DNA of 64,000 nt from SG8-30 sp964406445 (GCA_964406445.1 CAYORU010000004.1:62001-126000), one strand, 5' to 3'; shown: positions 40,574 through 49,195, numbered from the stretch's first letter. Made by a program: numbers and translations. The notes: a model not told the origin generated them from the sequence alone.

Positions 40574-41566
40574 ATGGAGCCCGTCACCGACGACTTCGCG
40601 CCGCCACGCTGGCTGCGCCCGGCCCACCTGCAGTCCGTGCTGCCGAGCCTGCCGCTGCGCCGGCCGCTGGTGACGCGCCGCGCGCGCGGCTTGCTGGCCG
40701 CGAGCCGCGAGTGGCTCGTCGACTGCGGCGAGGGCACGCGGCTGCTGGCGCTGGTCGCGCGCCGCGAGGCGGCGGGCTTCGGCCCGCCGCGCGGGCAGGT
40801 GGTGCTGCACCACGGCTGGGAGGGCAGCGCCGAGTCGCTCTACCTCCTCTCCATCGGGCAGGCGCTGTTCGACGCGGGCTTCGACGTGATCCGCCTCAAC
40901 CTGCGCGACCACGGCCCGACGCACCACCTGAACGAGGGGCTGTTCCACTCGAACCGGCTCCCCGAGGTGCTCGGCGCCGTCGCGGCGATCCAGGCGCGCG
41001 CGCCCGCGCTGCCGCTGTCGCTGGCCGGCTTCTCGCTCGGCGGCAATTTCGCGCTGCGCGTCGGCGCGCACGCGCGCGAATCGGGCCTCCGCATCGAGCG
41101 TATCGTGGCCGTCTGCCCGGTGCTCGACCCGGCCGTCACGCTCGAGGCGCTCGAGCGCGGGCCTGCGCTCTATCGCGAGTACTTCCTGCTCAAGTGGCGC
41201 CGCTCGCTCAGGCGCAAGCAGGCGGCCTGGCCGGGGCGCTACGACTTCGCGTCGCTGATCCGCGAGCGCTCGCTCACGCGCATGACCGCGCGGATGGTCG
41301 AGGAATACACCGGGTATCCCGATCTCGACGCCTACCTGGCGGGCTACGCGATCGTAGGCGAGGCGCTCGCCACGCTCGAGACGCCGAGCCGGCTGATCCT
41401 CTCGGCCGACGACCCGATGATCCCCGCCGCGGACCTGGCGCGACTGGCGCGGGTGCCGGCGCTGTCGGTGACCTTCACCCGTCACGGTGGCCACTGTGGC
41501 TTCATAGACCGCCTCGGCGGCGGCACCTGGATCGACCGGCGGATCCTCGAAGAGCTCGGCGCCTGA
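40574..41566 (+). CDS. YheT-type alpha/beta hydrolase
   Basis: A 330-aa hydrolase of the COG0429 (YheT) group. N-terminal PPRWLRPAHLQSVLPSL is the typical family start, then VVLHHGWEGSAESLYLLS (oxyanion HGWEGS), NLRDHGPTHHLNEGLFHS, the nucleophile elbow LAGFSLGGNFALRVG, and a catalytic-triad end LILSADDPMIP with HGGHCGFIDRL. No signal peptide is present. Substrates of the group are poorly known (short-chain esters). It follows the response regulator by 50 bp on the same strand. Confidence 0.9.
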   Translation: MEPVTDDFAPPRWLRPAHLQSVLPSLPLRRPLVTRRARGLLAASREWLVDCGEGTRLLALVARREAAGFGPPRGQVVLHHGWEGSAESLYLLSIGQALFDAGFDVIRLNLRDHGPTHHLNEGLFHSNRLPEVLGAVAAIQARAPALPLSLAGFSLGGNFALRVGAHARESGLRIERIVAVCPVLDPAVTLEALERGPALYREYFLLKWRRSLRRKQAAWPGRYDFASLIRERSLTRMTARMVEEYTGYPDLDAYLAGYAIVGEALATLETPSRLILSADDPMIPAADLARLARVPALSVTFTRHGGHCGFIDRLGGGTWIDRRILEELGA

Positions 41567-41687
41567 GCGAGCTGCAGCCCCAGCGACGAGGGGAACCCGC
41601 CGGCATGCGGCGCGGTCCACTGGCGACGACGTGCGCGACCCGCGCGGCGGGCAGGACTCTTCAACCTTTCTTCGCAGGGAGCAGACC

Positions 41688-42374
41688 TTGATCGACCCGA
41701 ACAAGCTCGTGAACCAGCTCATGGGCGGCGGCGGTGCTGGCGCCGGCGGACTGGTGGAAGGCCTCATGAAGAGCGGCGTCGGCGGCGGGCTCGCGGGGGG
41801 GCTGCTCTCCGGCGCCCTCGCCGGCGCGCTCGCCGGCGGCAAGGGCGGCAAGCTGGGCAAGAAGGCCCTCAAGTACGGCGGCATGGCGTTGGTCGCCGGC
41901 ATCGCCTGGAAGGCCTACCAGCAGCACCAGCGGAACAAGGCCGGCGCAGCCGCCGCCGCGGCGCCGGCTGCCTGGCCCGAGGCGCTGCCCGCGCCGGTCG
42001 AGCAGGCGGCCGCGGACCCGGGCCACGGTCTCGCGGTGCTGCGCGCCATGATCGCGGCGGCCAAGGCCGACGGCGCGATCGACGCGGCGGAGCAGCAGAA
42101 GATCTTCGGCCAGCTGGGGCAGGCGACGCTGTCGGCCGAGGAGAAGTCGTTCCTGCTCGACGAGCTCGCGCGCCCGCTGGACATCGACGCGGTGGTCGCC
42201 GCCGCTCGCGACCCGGCGGTCGCGGCCGAGGTCTACGCGGCCTCCCGGCTCGTCATCGCCGAGGCCTCGCAGGCCGAGCGCGGCTACCTGTCGCTGCTCG
42301 CCGCGCGGCTCGGGCTCGAGCCTGGCCTCGTGGCCGAGCTCGACCGCACGGCCGGCGAGGCGGCGAAAGCCTGA
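41688..42374 (+). CDS. DUF533 / TerB-like protein (YebE family)
   Basis: A 228-aa protein. The TTG at 41688 is chosen because CGCAGGGAGC precedes it and the family begins with a short IDPNKLVNQL helix; an ATG 57 bp upstream would add unlike sequence. A Gly/Ala-rich hydrophobic segment (GGGLAGGLLSGALAGALAGG, then GGMALVAGIAWKAY) is followed by a C-terminal all-helical TerB-like domain with AMIAAAKADGAIDAAEQQKI and LVIAEASQAERGYLSLLAAR. The family is inner-membrane associated and of unknown function. Confidence 0.87.
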   Translation: MIDPNKLVNQLMGGGGAGAGGLVEGLMKSGVGGGLAGGLLSGALAGALAGGKGGKLGKKALKYGGMALVAGIAWKAYQQHQRNKAGAAAAAAPAAWPEALPAPVEQAAADPGHGLAVLRAMIAAAKADGAIDAAEQQKIFGQLGQATLSAEEKSFLLDELARPLDIDAVVAAARDPAVAAEVYAASRLVIAEASQAERGYLSLLAARLGLEPGLVAELDRTAGEAAKA

Positions 42375-42396
42375 TGCGACTCGCGGCGGCAGCCGG

Positions 42397-43065
42397 GTGA
42401 GCCGTCGACTCGCGGCCCTGGCGTTGATCGCCGCCAGCCTTGCGGCGGGCTGCAGCCGGCAGGACGCCGCCTGGCGGCAGGCCGAGGCGGAGGGCACCGA
42501 GGCTGCCTACGCGGCCTACCTCGAGGCCTACCCGGACGGCGTCAAGGCCGGGCACGCGCAGGCGAGGCTCGTCGAGATCCGCGAGGCGCGCGAATGGTCG
42601 CGGGCCGAGCGGCTCGGCACGCCGGAGTCCTACCAGCGTTTCCTCGCGCGCCACCCCGAGGGCGCGCGGGCGGCTGTCGCGCGCGAACGGCTCGCGGCGT
42701 TCCTCGAGCCGCCGCCGGCACCCGTCCCGGTCCTGCAACGACCGGCCGCGCCGCCGCCGCCGGGCGCGGCGGCGGCTGAAGTCGAGGCCCTGCCCGGCCA
42801 CTGGCTGCAGCTCGGCGCGTTCGTCGGCGGCGAGAGCGCCGCGGCAGCGGCATGGCGTCGCCTCGCCGATGAGCGGGGCGAGGCGATCGCCGGGCTCACG
42901 CCGCGCATCGTGGTCGCCCGCCTGCCCGGTGGCGACCTGTGGCGTCTGTTCGCCGGGCCGGTGGATGCCGCGACCGGCGAATCCCGCTGCGCGGCGCTCC
43001 GGCAGGCTGGCGAGAGCTGCCTGCTGAGGCAGGCGCCTGAGGACATGATCCGCGTCACAAACTGA
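42397..43065 (+). CDS. SPOR-domain lipoprotein
   Basis: A 222-aa protein starting at GTG. Signal peptide with lipobox LAAGC (about Cys19). Residues 25-105 have two short helical repeats built on AYAAYLEAYPDG and SYQRFLARHPEG, resembling TPR-like or tol-pal-associated repeats. A Pro-rich linker (PPPAPVPVLQRPAAPPPP) leads to a C-terminal SPOR domain (GHWLQLGAFVGGESAAAAAW; GDLWRLFAGPVDAATGES) that should bind denuded septal peptidoglycan. It is 22 bp after the DUF533 gene, so cotranscription is likely. Confidence 0.85.
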   Translation: MSRRLAALALIAASLAAGCSRQDAAWRQAEAEGTEAAYAAYLEAYPDGVKAGHAQARLVEIREAREWSRAERLGTPESYQRFLARHPEGARAAVARERLAAFLEPPPAPVPVLQRPAAPPPPGAAAAEVEALPGHWLQLGAFVGGESAAAAAWRRLADERGEAIAGLTPRIVVARLPGGDLWRLFAGPVDAATGESRCAALRQAGESCLLRQAPEDMIRVTN

Positions 43066-43128
43066 CGCCTCGCGTCACCGCGCCAAGGACGGTCTTTGCA
43101 AGCCGCTGATTTTCTTGCGCCGATTGGG

Positions 43129-43146
43129 CTGGCACGCGGCTTGCTT
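43129..43146 (+). promoter_or_regulatory. Sigma-54 (RpoN) promoter
   Basis: CTGGCACGCGGCTTGCTT matches the -24/-12 consensus, with GG (43131-43132) and GC (43143-43144) exactly 12 bp apart. Transcription should begin near 43157, giving a 27-nt leader before the ATG at 43184. An activator-binding site was not identified; a T-rich stretch (gattttcttg) lies just upstream. Confidence 0.8.
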
Positions 43147-43183
43147 CGTTCCAGCCATGACCCTCAGGACCGGAGTGACGGAC

Positions 43184-43426
43184 ATGGACGACAACGAGGT
43201 CATCGCGGTGCTGCTCACGGGCTACGACGACCAGGGAAGGGCGCGCGCGACCGTGTTGCTGCGCGACTCGGACGGCCAGGTCAGCCTCAAGCAGATGAGC
43301 GCGCCCGAGGCGCGCTCGCAGCCGGGCGGCGCGAGCCGGCTCTACAAGCCGGGCCGACCGATCCTCGACCCCGCCACCCGCGAGGTGATGGGCTACGAGC
43401 TGGAGTGCGTCCGCGCGACACACTGA
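43184..43426 (+). CDS. 80-aa protein under a sigma-54 promoter, unknown function
   Basis: A small acidic-to-neutral cytoplasmic protein (MDDNEVIAVLLTGYDDQGRA...ELECVRATH) with no recognised domain, signal or membrane segment. It looks like a short beta-barrel or beta-hairpin fold (IAVLLTGYDD, ATVLLRDSDGQVSLKQM, EVMGYELECVR). The ATG at 43184 is fixed by the sigma-54 promoter, whose predicted start point excludes the two ATGs further upstream. A GGAGTG ribosome site lies just before it. RpoN control implies expression upon a specific signal through an enhancer-binding activator that is not encoded nearby. Confidence 0.7.
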   Translation: MDDNEVIAVLLTGYDDQGRARATVLLRDSDGQVSLKQMSAPEARSQPGGASRLYKPGRPILDPATREVMGYELECVRATH

Positions 43427-43483
43427 CCGGCGTCTTCCTGCGGCCGCGGGCGGACAGGGACGTCGACCGCGGCAAGCTCCCCC

Positions 43484-45220
43484 TCAGCCCGTCATTCGCC
43501 GCCAGAGGGCCCGGCCCACGAGCCGGGCCTTGGTGCCGAGGTCGAAGCGCCCGAGGTTGGTCTTGATGGTCCCGGTCGTGAAGCGCGTACGCTTCGAGTA
43601 GTCGATCCTGACGTCCACCAACACCGCGCGGCCCTCGGCCGCGGCGGCGAGCGCACGTTCGATGCAGCCGTCGATCGCCGCGTCCTCGTCCATCCGCAGG
43701 TACTGCACGTGGCTCGCGCGCGCCAGCGCCTCGAGGTCGAGCTCCGGCAGCACCGTGCAGGTCTTGCGGTTGTAGGGAGTGGCCTGGGCCTGCGCGATCT
43801 GCGCGAGCTCGCCGTCGGCGAACACGAACCAGACGACGCCGAGCCCCTGCGCGACGGCAGTCGCCATCTCGAGGCCGGTCATGCGTGCGGCGCCGTCGCC
43901 GACGATGCCGACCACCGTGCGCTCGGGGCGCGCGAGCCTGGCGCCGATCACCGCGGGCACGCAGTAGCCCATCGAGTTGAAGTCCGACGGCGAGAAGTAG
44001 CTGCGCGGCGCGCGGAACTCCATCAGCTCGGCGACCAGGAAGGTGTGGTTGCCGTCGTCGGCCACGACGATGCCGTCGTCCGGCAGCCGCGCGCGCAGCG
44101 ACTGGAAGAAGCGCGCCGGGTTGACCCGCCCCCTGGAATCGTGCGCCAGCCACTCCTCGAGGTAGGCGCGCTTGTCGGCGGCGATGCGCTGGCCGACCTT
44201 CGCGGCGCGCGCCGCGCCGCCTTCGACGTCGCCGAGGCAGGCGAGCAGGGCGTCGAGGGTCGCCGCGGCGTCGCCCGCGAGCGCGACCGCCGCCGGGTAG
44301 TTCGCGCCGAAGACCTTCGGGTTGATGTCCACGTGGATCAGGTTCCCGGGCGGCTGGTAGCCGTAGCTGCCGGTCGGGATCTCGGCGAAGCGCGTGCCGA
44401 CCGCGAGCAGGCAGTCGCAGCCCTTGAAGGCGTTCTCGGAGGCGGGCACCGAGGAGGGGCCGAGCGCGAAGCCGGCGTGCAGCGGGTGGCTGCCGCGAAA
44501 CGAGGACAGCCCCTGCAGCGTGGTCGCGACCGGCGCGCCGAGCCGCTCGGCGAGCTGCTCGAGCTGGCGCATGGCGTCCGCTGCGCCCCAGCCGCAGAAG
44601 ATGCCGGGCCGCTCGGCGTGGCGCAGCACGGCCGCGGCCCGCTCCAGCTCGGCCGTGCTGGAGCGGCAGGCGGCGGCCGCAGGCGGGGCCCACTCCGGCG
44701 GTTCCTCGCAGTCGCCCGGAATCAGCTGCAGCTCTACCGGGATCTCGACGAACACCGGGCCAGGCTCGCCGGAGAGCGCGAGCCGTGCGGCTTCGTGGAT
44801 CACCGGCACCACGTCGGCGTGGCGCTCGACGCGCCAGGTGCCCTTGGTGATGGGCTTGAGCAGCGCGTGCTGGTCCATGTCGTGCAGCTGGTAGGCGCGG
44901 CCGGTGTCGCGGCGCACGCCGCCGGCGATGACGAGCATGGGGATGCCGTCGAGAAAGGCCTCGCCGATGCCGCTCGCCGCGTGCGTGACGCCGGCGGCCG
45001 GAACGATGACGAGGGTGCCGAGCTCCGCCCCCGTCCGGCTCGCGGCGTCGGCCATGAAGGCGCCGCCGCACTCGTGCGCGACCAGCACCGGCGTGATGGA
45101 CTCCGACGCGGCCAGCTGGTCGTAGAGCTCGGTGTTGTGGACGCCGGGGATGCCGAAGGTGTGGCGCACCCCGATCTGCTCCAGCGCGCGGCGCGCGAGC
45201 CATGCGGCTGTCTTCTGCAT
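43484..45220 (-). CDS. Thiamine-diphosphate-dependent enzyme, acetolactate synthase-like
   Basis: A 578-aa three-domain ThDP enzyme of the acetolactate synthase/benzoylformate decarboxylase superfamily. The cofactor-activating Glu is in PVLVAHECGGAFMADAASR (about residue 49) after HTFGIPGVHNTELYDQL. The middle domain has GIFCGWGAADAM. The ThDP/Mg motif is GDGAARMTGLEMATAV, followed by FVFADGELAQIAQAQ, where the usual second Asn position is unclear. There is no FAD-binding Lys motif of anabolic AHAS, and no small ilvN-like subunit beside it, so it is probably not the branched-chain synthase. The substrate is unknown. Confidence 0.87.
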   Translation of the reverse strand: MQKTAAWLARRALEQIGVRHTFGIPGVHNTELYDQLAASESITPVLVAHECGGAFMADAASRTGAELGTLVIVPAAGVTHAASGIGEAFLDGIPMLVIAGGVRRDTGRAYQLHDMDQHALLKPITKGTWRVERHADVVPVIHEAARLALSGEPGPVFVEIPVELQLIPGDCEEPPEWAPPAAAACRSSTAELERAAAVLRHAERPGIFCGWGAADAMRQLEQLAERLGAPVATTLQGLSSFRGSHPLHAGFALGPSSVPASENAFKGCDCLLAVGTRFAEIPTGSYGYQPPGNLIHVDINPKVFGANYPAAVALAGDAAATLDALLACLGDVEGGAARAAKVGQRIAADKRAYLEEWLAHDSRGRVNPARFFQSLRARLPDDGIVVADDGNHTFLVAELMEFRAPRSYFSPSDFNSMGYCVPAVIGARLARPERTVVGIVGDGAARMTGLEMATAVAQGLGVVWFVFADGELAQIAQAQATPYNRKTCTVLPELDLEALARASHVQYLRMDEDAAIDGCIERALAAAAEGRAVLVDVRIDYSKRTRFTTGTIKTNLGRFDLGTKARLVGRALWRRMTG

Positions 45221-45302
45221 CGGGCGCGTCTCCTGCCGACGCTGGCGCCGGCGCTTCGGTCCCCGGCGGATGCTAACCCGCCGCGCAGGCCCCCATAAAG
45301 AA

Positions 45303-45332
45303 CGGGGCGGGTCCCCGGAGGGACCCGCCCCG
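45303..45332 (-). terminator. Rho-independent terminator after the RRM gene
   Basis: CGGGGCGGGTCCC and its complement form a perfect 13-bp stem with a CGGA-type tetraloop (45316-45319). On the minus strand it is followed by TTCTTTAT, a U-rich tail. It lies 23 bp after the RRM gene stop and 80 bp from the start of the ThDP gene. Confidence 0.85.
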
Positions 45333-45355
45333 CTGCATTCGACGCAGGTGGCCGC

Positions 45356-45640
45356 TTACCAGCGGGCGCCGCCGCCGTTGCTGCGGCGCGGCGCATCGCC
45401 GCGCGCCTGGGCCTCGTTCACCTTGAGCGCGCGTCCGCCCATCTGGTGCCCGTTGAGCTGCTCGATCGCGCGGCTCGCCTCGGCGTTCGACATCTCGATG
45501 AAGCCGAAGCCGCGGGGACGCCCGGTCTCGCGATCGTTGATCAGCGCCAGGGACTCGACCTTGCCGTGCTGCTCGAACAGCGAACGGATCTCGGTCTCGG
45601 AAGCGGTGAAGGGAAGGTTGCCCACGAAGATCTTGGTCAT
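45356..45640 (-). CDS. RRM RNA-binding protein
   Basis: A 94-aa protein with a single RNA-recognition motif: RNP2 as KIFVGNLPF near the start and RNP1 as RGFGFIEM near residue 45, with all four beta strands of the RRM fold. A short Arg/Gly-rich tail (RGDAPRRSNGGGARW) follows. Such proteins in bacteria are often cold-induced and bind single-stranded RNA. The ATG at 45640 is chosen because MTKIFVGNL is the family start. It is a single-gene unit closed by a strong terminator, with a 238-bp divergent region upstream that may hold a long leader. Confidence 0.93.
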   Translation of the reverse strand: MTKIFVGNLPFTASETEIRSLFEQHGKVESLALINDRETGRPRGFGFIEMSNAEASRAIEQLNGHQMGGRALKVNEAQARGDAPRRSNGGGARW

Positions 45641-45878
45641 TTGCGAATACACTCACTACATGAAGGAACATCATCAGCCGCTGCCCCGGCTCGCCGCCGC
45701 GCAGACGCGCGAACGACGAGACACGCGGCACGGCTGCCACGTGGATCGGAAACTGAGCGGTGGGGCGTAGCGGCCGGAGGGCGCAGATGAGCGCAGGGGC
45801 CGGGAACGGACAGCGGACAGGTTTCGAGCCGGGGCCCATGATACGCGATGCCGCGCCCGCGCGCCGGACTTTCGCGCC

Positions 45879-46775
45879 ATGACCGAGTCCGCGCCCGCCG
45901 CGACCCACGCCGGCGTGTATGCGCGCCTCGCCGCGGTGCCGGTGATCTGGGGCGGCACTTTCGTCGCCGGCAAGCTGCTCGCCGCCGAGCTGCCGCCCTC
46001 GGTCGGCGCGCTGCTGCGCTTCGTGGTCGCGAGCGGCGCGCTGCTTGCCGCCTGCCTGCTCGTCGAGAAGCGGCTGCCGCGGCTGACGCGGCGCCAGCTC
46101 GTCGCCACGCTCGGTCTCGGCGCGACCGGCGTGTTCGCCTACAACCTGCTCTTCCTCGGCGCGCTCGTCCACCTGCCGGCGAGCCGCACCTCGCTCATCG
46201 TCGCGCTCAACCCGGCGATCACCATCGCCGCCGCGGCGCTCATCTTCGGCGAGACCCTCGGCGCGCGCCGCTGGGCGGGCGTGGCCGTCGCGCTCGCCGG
46301 CGTTACCATCGTCGTCTCGCGCGGCGAGCTGGCGGGCCTCTTCGGCGGCGCGGTCGGCCGCGGCGAGCTGATGATGTTCGCGGCGATCTGCGCCTGGGCT
46401 GCCTACACGCTGATCGGCCGCGGCATGCTCGAGGGGCTCACGCCGCTCGCCGCCACCACCTGGGCGACGCTGCTCGGGACCGCGATGCTCGCCGCGGTGG
46501 CGGCCCCGGGGCTCGCCGACGTGGATTGGGCGGCGCTGTCGGCCGCGGCCGCGCTCTCGATCCTCTACCTCGGCCTGCTCGGCACGGCCGTCGCCTTCGT
46601 CTGGTACCTGCGGGCGGTGCAGGTCCTCGGGCCCTCGCGTACCGTGATCTTCAACAACCTCGTGCCCGTGTTCGGCGCCGCCTTCGGCGTCCTGCTTCTC
46701 GGTGAGCCGCTGACCGCGAGCATGCTGGTCGGCGGCGCGGTGGCGGTGGCTGGGGTGATGCTGGTGACGCGCTGA
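45879..46775 (+). CDS. EamA-family (DMT) transporter
   Basis: A 298-aa drug/metabolite transporter with ten spans in two EamA repeats. The first repeat includes VPVIWGGTFVAGKLLAAELP and SRTSLIVALNPAITIAAAAL, ending with IFGETLGARRWAGVAVALAG. The second includes AYTLIGRGMLEGLTPLAATT, SRTVIFNNLVPVFGAAFGVL and LLGEPLTASMLVGGAVAVAG. The GE-L-x-x-x-x-x-GxxxxxxG signature at the end of each repeat is clear. Substrate is unknown; many members export amino acids or metabolites. Confidence 0.92.
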   Translation: MTESAPAATHAGVYARLAAVPVIWGGTFVAGKLLAAELPPSVGALLRFVVASGALLAACLLVEKRLPRLTRRQLVATLGLGATGVFAYNLLFLGALVHLPASRTSLIVALNPAITIAAAALIFGETLGARRWAGVAVALAGVTIVVSRGELAGLFGGAVGRGELMMFAAICAWAAYTLIGRGMLEGLTPLAATTWATLLGTAMLAAVAAPGLADVDWAALSAAAALSILYLGLLGTAVAFVWYLRAVQVLGPSRTVIFNNLVPVFGAAFGVLLLGEPLTASMLVGGAVAVAGVMLVTR

Positions 46776-46886
46776 CGGCGCTCGGCTCGGCGCGCCCGGA
46801 GGGCGGGCCGTCGCGACCCGGCTGGCGGTCAGGCTTGGAAGGCCCCGATACTGCGCGGACCCGCCCCGTGCCGCCGAGGAGCAACC

Positions 46887-47462
46887 ATGGGCATTTCCGT
46901 CCGGCAGCCGCCGGTCATCGCCGGCCGGGCCGGCGCGCTCGCACTGTTCGCCCTGCTGCCGCTCGGCGCGGCCGCCGAGGAGGCGCCTAGCCGCGTCCAC
47001 ACGGCCGCGCCGGGCTCGGAGCTCGCCTACCACCAGATCCACTACTCGCCCGCGGTGCGCGTGGGCGACCTCGTGATCCTCTCGGGCATCCCGGCCGAGG
47101 GCGGCCGCACCTACGAGGACAAGGTGCGCTGGATGTTCCGCGAGATGCAGCGGCAGCTGGAACTCGCCGGCGCGACCCTGGCGGATGTCGTCGAGCTCAC
47201 CAGCTTCCATGCCGAAGCGCGCGATACCGCCGCCTTCCAGGCGGAGATCGAGCGGCTGCTGCCCATCCACGCAGAGTTCTTCCCGGACCATTACCCCGCC
47301 TGGACCGCGGTCGGAACGACTGCGCTGCTCGCGCCCGGCGCGCCTGTCGAGATGCGCGCCATGGCGGTGATCGGCTCGGGCCTCAAGCCGCGCGCCGAGA
47401 TTCCTGTCCCGGCTCCCGGCGCGCCGCGGTCCGCCGCGGATCCGGCCGGGCCTGCGCCGTGA
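46887..47462 (+). CDS. Exported RidA-family protein
   Basis: A 191-aa RidA (YjgF/YER057c) protein with a signal peptide, MGISVRQPPVIAGRAGALAL through GAAAEE. RidA proteins normally work in the cytoplasm, where they hydrolyse enamine/imine intermediates. Mature features: YSPAVRVGDLVILSGIPAEG, MFREMQRQLELAGATLADVV, TSFHAEARDTAAFQAE, and FPDHYPAWTAVGTTALLAPG. The catalytic Arg of the archetype (xxRxxVx) appears as VEMRAMAVIGSG. A Pro-rich tail follows. Its stop overlaps the GTG of an exported reductase, so the two probably act together outside the cytoplasm. Confidence 0.86.
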   Translation: MGISVRQPPVIAGRAGALALFALLPLGAAAEEAPSRVHTAAPGSELAYHQIHYSPAVRVGDLVILSGIPAEGGRTYEDKVRWMFREMQRQLELAGATLADVVELTSFHAEARDTAAFQAEIERLLPIHAEFFPDHYPAWTAVGTTALLAPGAPVEMRAMAVIGSGLKPRAEIPVPAPGAPRSAADPAGPAP

Positions 47463-48496
47463 AGACGCGGCTCGACGCGCGCGGCGAACGGCGCCGCCGG
47501 CTGCTGGCCGCGGCCGCCGCGGCTCCGTGGCTGGGGCTCGCGAGAGCGGCCGCGGACGACATGTACGCCGTGGTCGTACGCGAGTTCGGCGGTCCCTCGT
47601 CGCTCGTCCTCGAACGACGTGCGCGCCCCGTTCCTGGACCCGGCGAGCTGCTGGTGCGCCTGGGCGCGGCCGGTGTCAACCCGGTGGACGCGGCGGTCAG
47701 GAGCGGCCGGCTGGCCGGGACGCTCGGCGTGTCGCTGCCCTGGGTGCCGGGCGTCGACCTGAGCGGGGTCGTCGTCGGGGCAGGGGGCGACTCGGACTTC
47801 GGCGTCGGCGACGAGGTTTTCGCCATGGTCGACCTGCGCCGCGGCGGCGCCTACGCGGACTATGCCATCGTCAGGGAAGAGGAAGCTGCGCGCCGTCCGC
47901 GAGGGCTGCGGGATGTCGAGGCAGCGTCGCTGCCGCTCGTGGCGCTGACCGCATGGAAGGCGCTGTTCGAAGCCGGCGGGCTCGACCGTGGCCAGCGCGT
48001 GCTGATCCACGGTGGGGCCGGCGGCGTCGGCACCGCCGCGATCCAGCTGGCGAAGTGGCGCGGGGCCACCGTCTGGACGACGGCCTCCGCGGGCAATCAC
48101 GACTTGCTCCGCGACCTCGGGGCCGACGAGGTGATCGACTATCGCAGCGAGCGCTTCGAGGAACGCGTCGCTGGCCTCGACCTCGTGGTGGACTCCATCG
48201 GCGGCGACACGCAGCGGCGTTCGCTCGGCGTGCTGCGCGACGGCGGCGCGCTCGTTTCGCTCGTGGGTCTGGTGCCGGAGGCCCGGGAGCCGGGGCGCGG
48301 CCTGCGCACGCAGTCGATACTGGTGCGGGCCGACGGGCGGCGCCTTGCGGAGGTCGCCGCGCTTGTCGAGGCCGGCGTCCTGAAGCCGGTGGTCTCGCGG
48401 GAGTTCGCGCTGGCCGACGCGGCGCTTGCACACGAGCAGATCGAGACCGGGCGAACCCGCGGCAAGATCGTCCTGACGACGGCTCGGTCGGACTGA
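47459..48496 (+). CDS. Exported quinone-reductase-like MDR protein (Tat-type signal)
   Basis: A 345-aa medium-chain dehydrogenase/reductase of the quinone oxidoreductase/zinc-independent group, with N-terminal GERRRRLLAAAAAAPWLGLA followed by RAAADD, resembling a Tat signal. The catalytic fold includes AVVVREFGGPSSLVLERRA, GAAGVNPVDAAVRSGRLAG, WVPGVDLSGVVVGAGG, the Rossmann motif LIHGGAGGVGTAAIQLAKWR, and DEVIDYRSERF. No structural-zinc Cys cluster is seen. Export of a nucleotide-dependent reductase is unusual and fits Tat translocation with bound cofactor. Coupled to the RidA gene by a 4-nt overlap. Confidence 0.85.
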   Translation: MKTRLDARGERRRRLLAAAAAAPWLGLARAAADDMYAVVVREFGGPSSLVLERRARPVPGPGELLVRLGAAGVNPVDAAVRSGRLAGTLGVSLPWVPGVDLSGVVVGAGGDSDFGVGDEVFAMVDLRRGGAYADYAIVREEEAARRPRGLRDVEAASLPLVALTAWKALFEAGGLDRGQRVLIHGGAGGVGTAAIQLAKWRGATVWTTASAGNHDLLRDLGADEVIDYRSERFEERVAGLDLVVDSIGGDTQRRSLGVLRDGGALVSLVGLVPEAREPGRGLRTQSILVRADGRRLAEVAALVEAGVLKPVVSREFALADAALAHEQIETGRTRGKIVLTTARSD

Positions 48497-48523
48497 AGTC
48501 GGCCGCCGCCGCGGAGCTTCGGT

Positions 48524-49150
48524 TCAGCGCTGGCCGAAGGTTGGCGCGTCACCGGCCAGCCAGCGCGCCTCCTCGGCCGTGTCCTTCCGGCGGAGCGCGC
48601 GGTTGCGGTGCGGGAAGCGGCCGAAGCGCGCGACGATGTCCCGGTGCGCCCGCGCATAGCGGGTGAAGCCGGCGAAGGCCTTCTCGAATCCCGGCGGCGC
48701 CTCGCGTTCGAGCGCCTCGAACAGCGCCACGCAGCGCTCCTGGTCGGCCAGCGACTCCGAGTGCTCGAGCGGCAGGAAGAGGAACAGCCGCTCGAGCGGG
48801 TGCAGCGCGCGGTCGTGGCCGAGGTCGAGGCCCTCGACCGTGAGCCGGCGCGCCGCGGCATCGCATTCGAAAGCTCGCGCGGTCCCGCGGTGCAGGTTGC
48901 GTGGCAGCTGGTCGAGCAGCAGCACCAGCGCGAGGCGGCCGCGCGGGGTCGCGGCCCACTCGTCGAGCTCGCCGGCCGCCGCGGCCTGCGCCATCCCGCC
49001 GAAGCGCCGGGCGAGCTCGGCGTCGCGGCGGGCGGCGTCTTCGGGGCCGTCGGCATCGCTGCCGAACCACAGCCCCATCTGCGCGTCGAGTCCAGCCGGG
49101 GACTCGACGGCGCGGCCGAACCAGTGGTCGAGCAGGTCGTCGGGGGTCAT
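48524..49150 (-). CDS. DUF924 family protein
   Basis: A 208-aa protein of the DUF924 family, TPR-like helical fold. It shows DDLLDHWFG at the start, LALVLLLDQLPRNLHRGTAR (the family LDQxPRNxxRGTxxAF motif), RALHPLERLFLFLPLEHSES, and HRDIVARFGRFPHRNRALRR. The function is not established; some eukaryotic members localise to mitochondria. The ATG at 49150 gives a length typical of the family (180-215). It is divergent from gltB across a region with repeated palindromes. Confidence 0.93.
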   Translation of the reverse strand: MTPDDLLDHWFGRAVESPAGLDAQMGLWFGSDADGPEDAARRDAELARRFGGMAQAAAAGELDEWAATPRGRLALVLLLDQLPRNLHRGTARAFECDAAARRLTVEGLDLGHDRALHPLERLFLFLPLEHSESLADQERCVALFEALEREAPPGFEKAFAGFTRYARAHRDIVARFGRFPHRNRALRRKDTAEEARWLAGDAPTFGQR

Positions 49151-49195
49151 CGAGGCATCGTAGCGGGTCGGGCGTCGCGCCCGCCGACCGAGTAG

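Noticed and set aside
43484..45220. Biosynthetic acetohydroxyacid synthase (IlvB)
   Set aside because: No regulatory small subunit or ilvC lies next to it and the cofactor-binding region is divergent, so only the superfamily is named.
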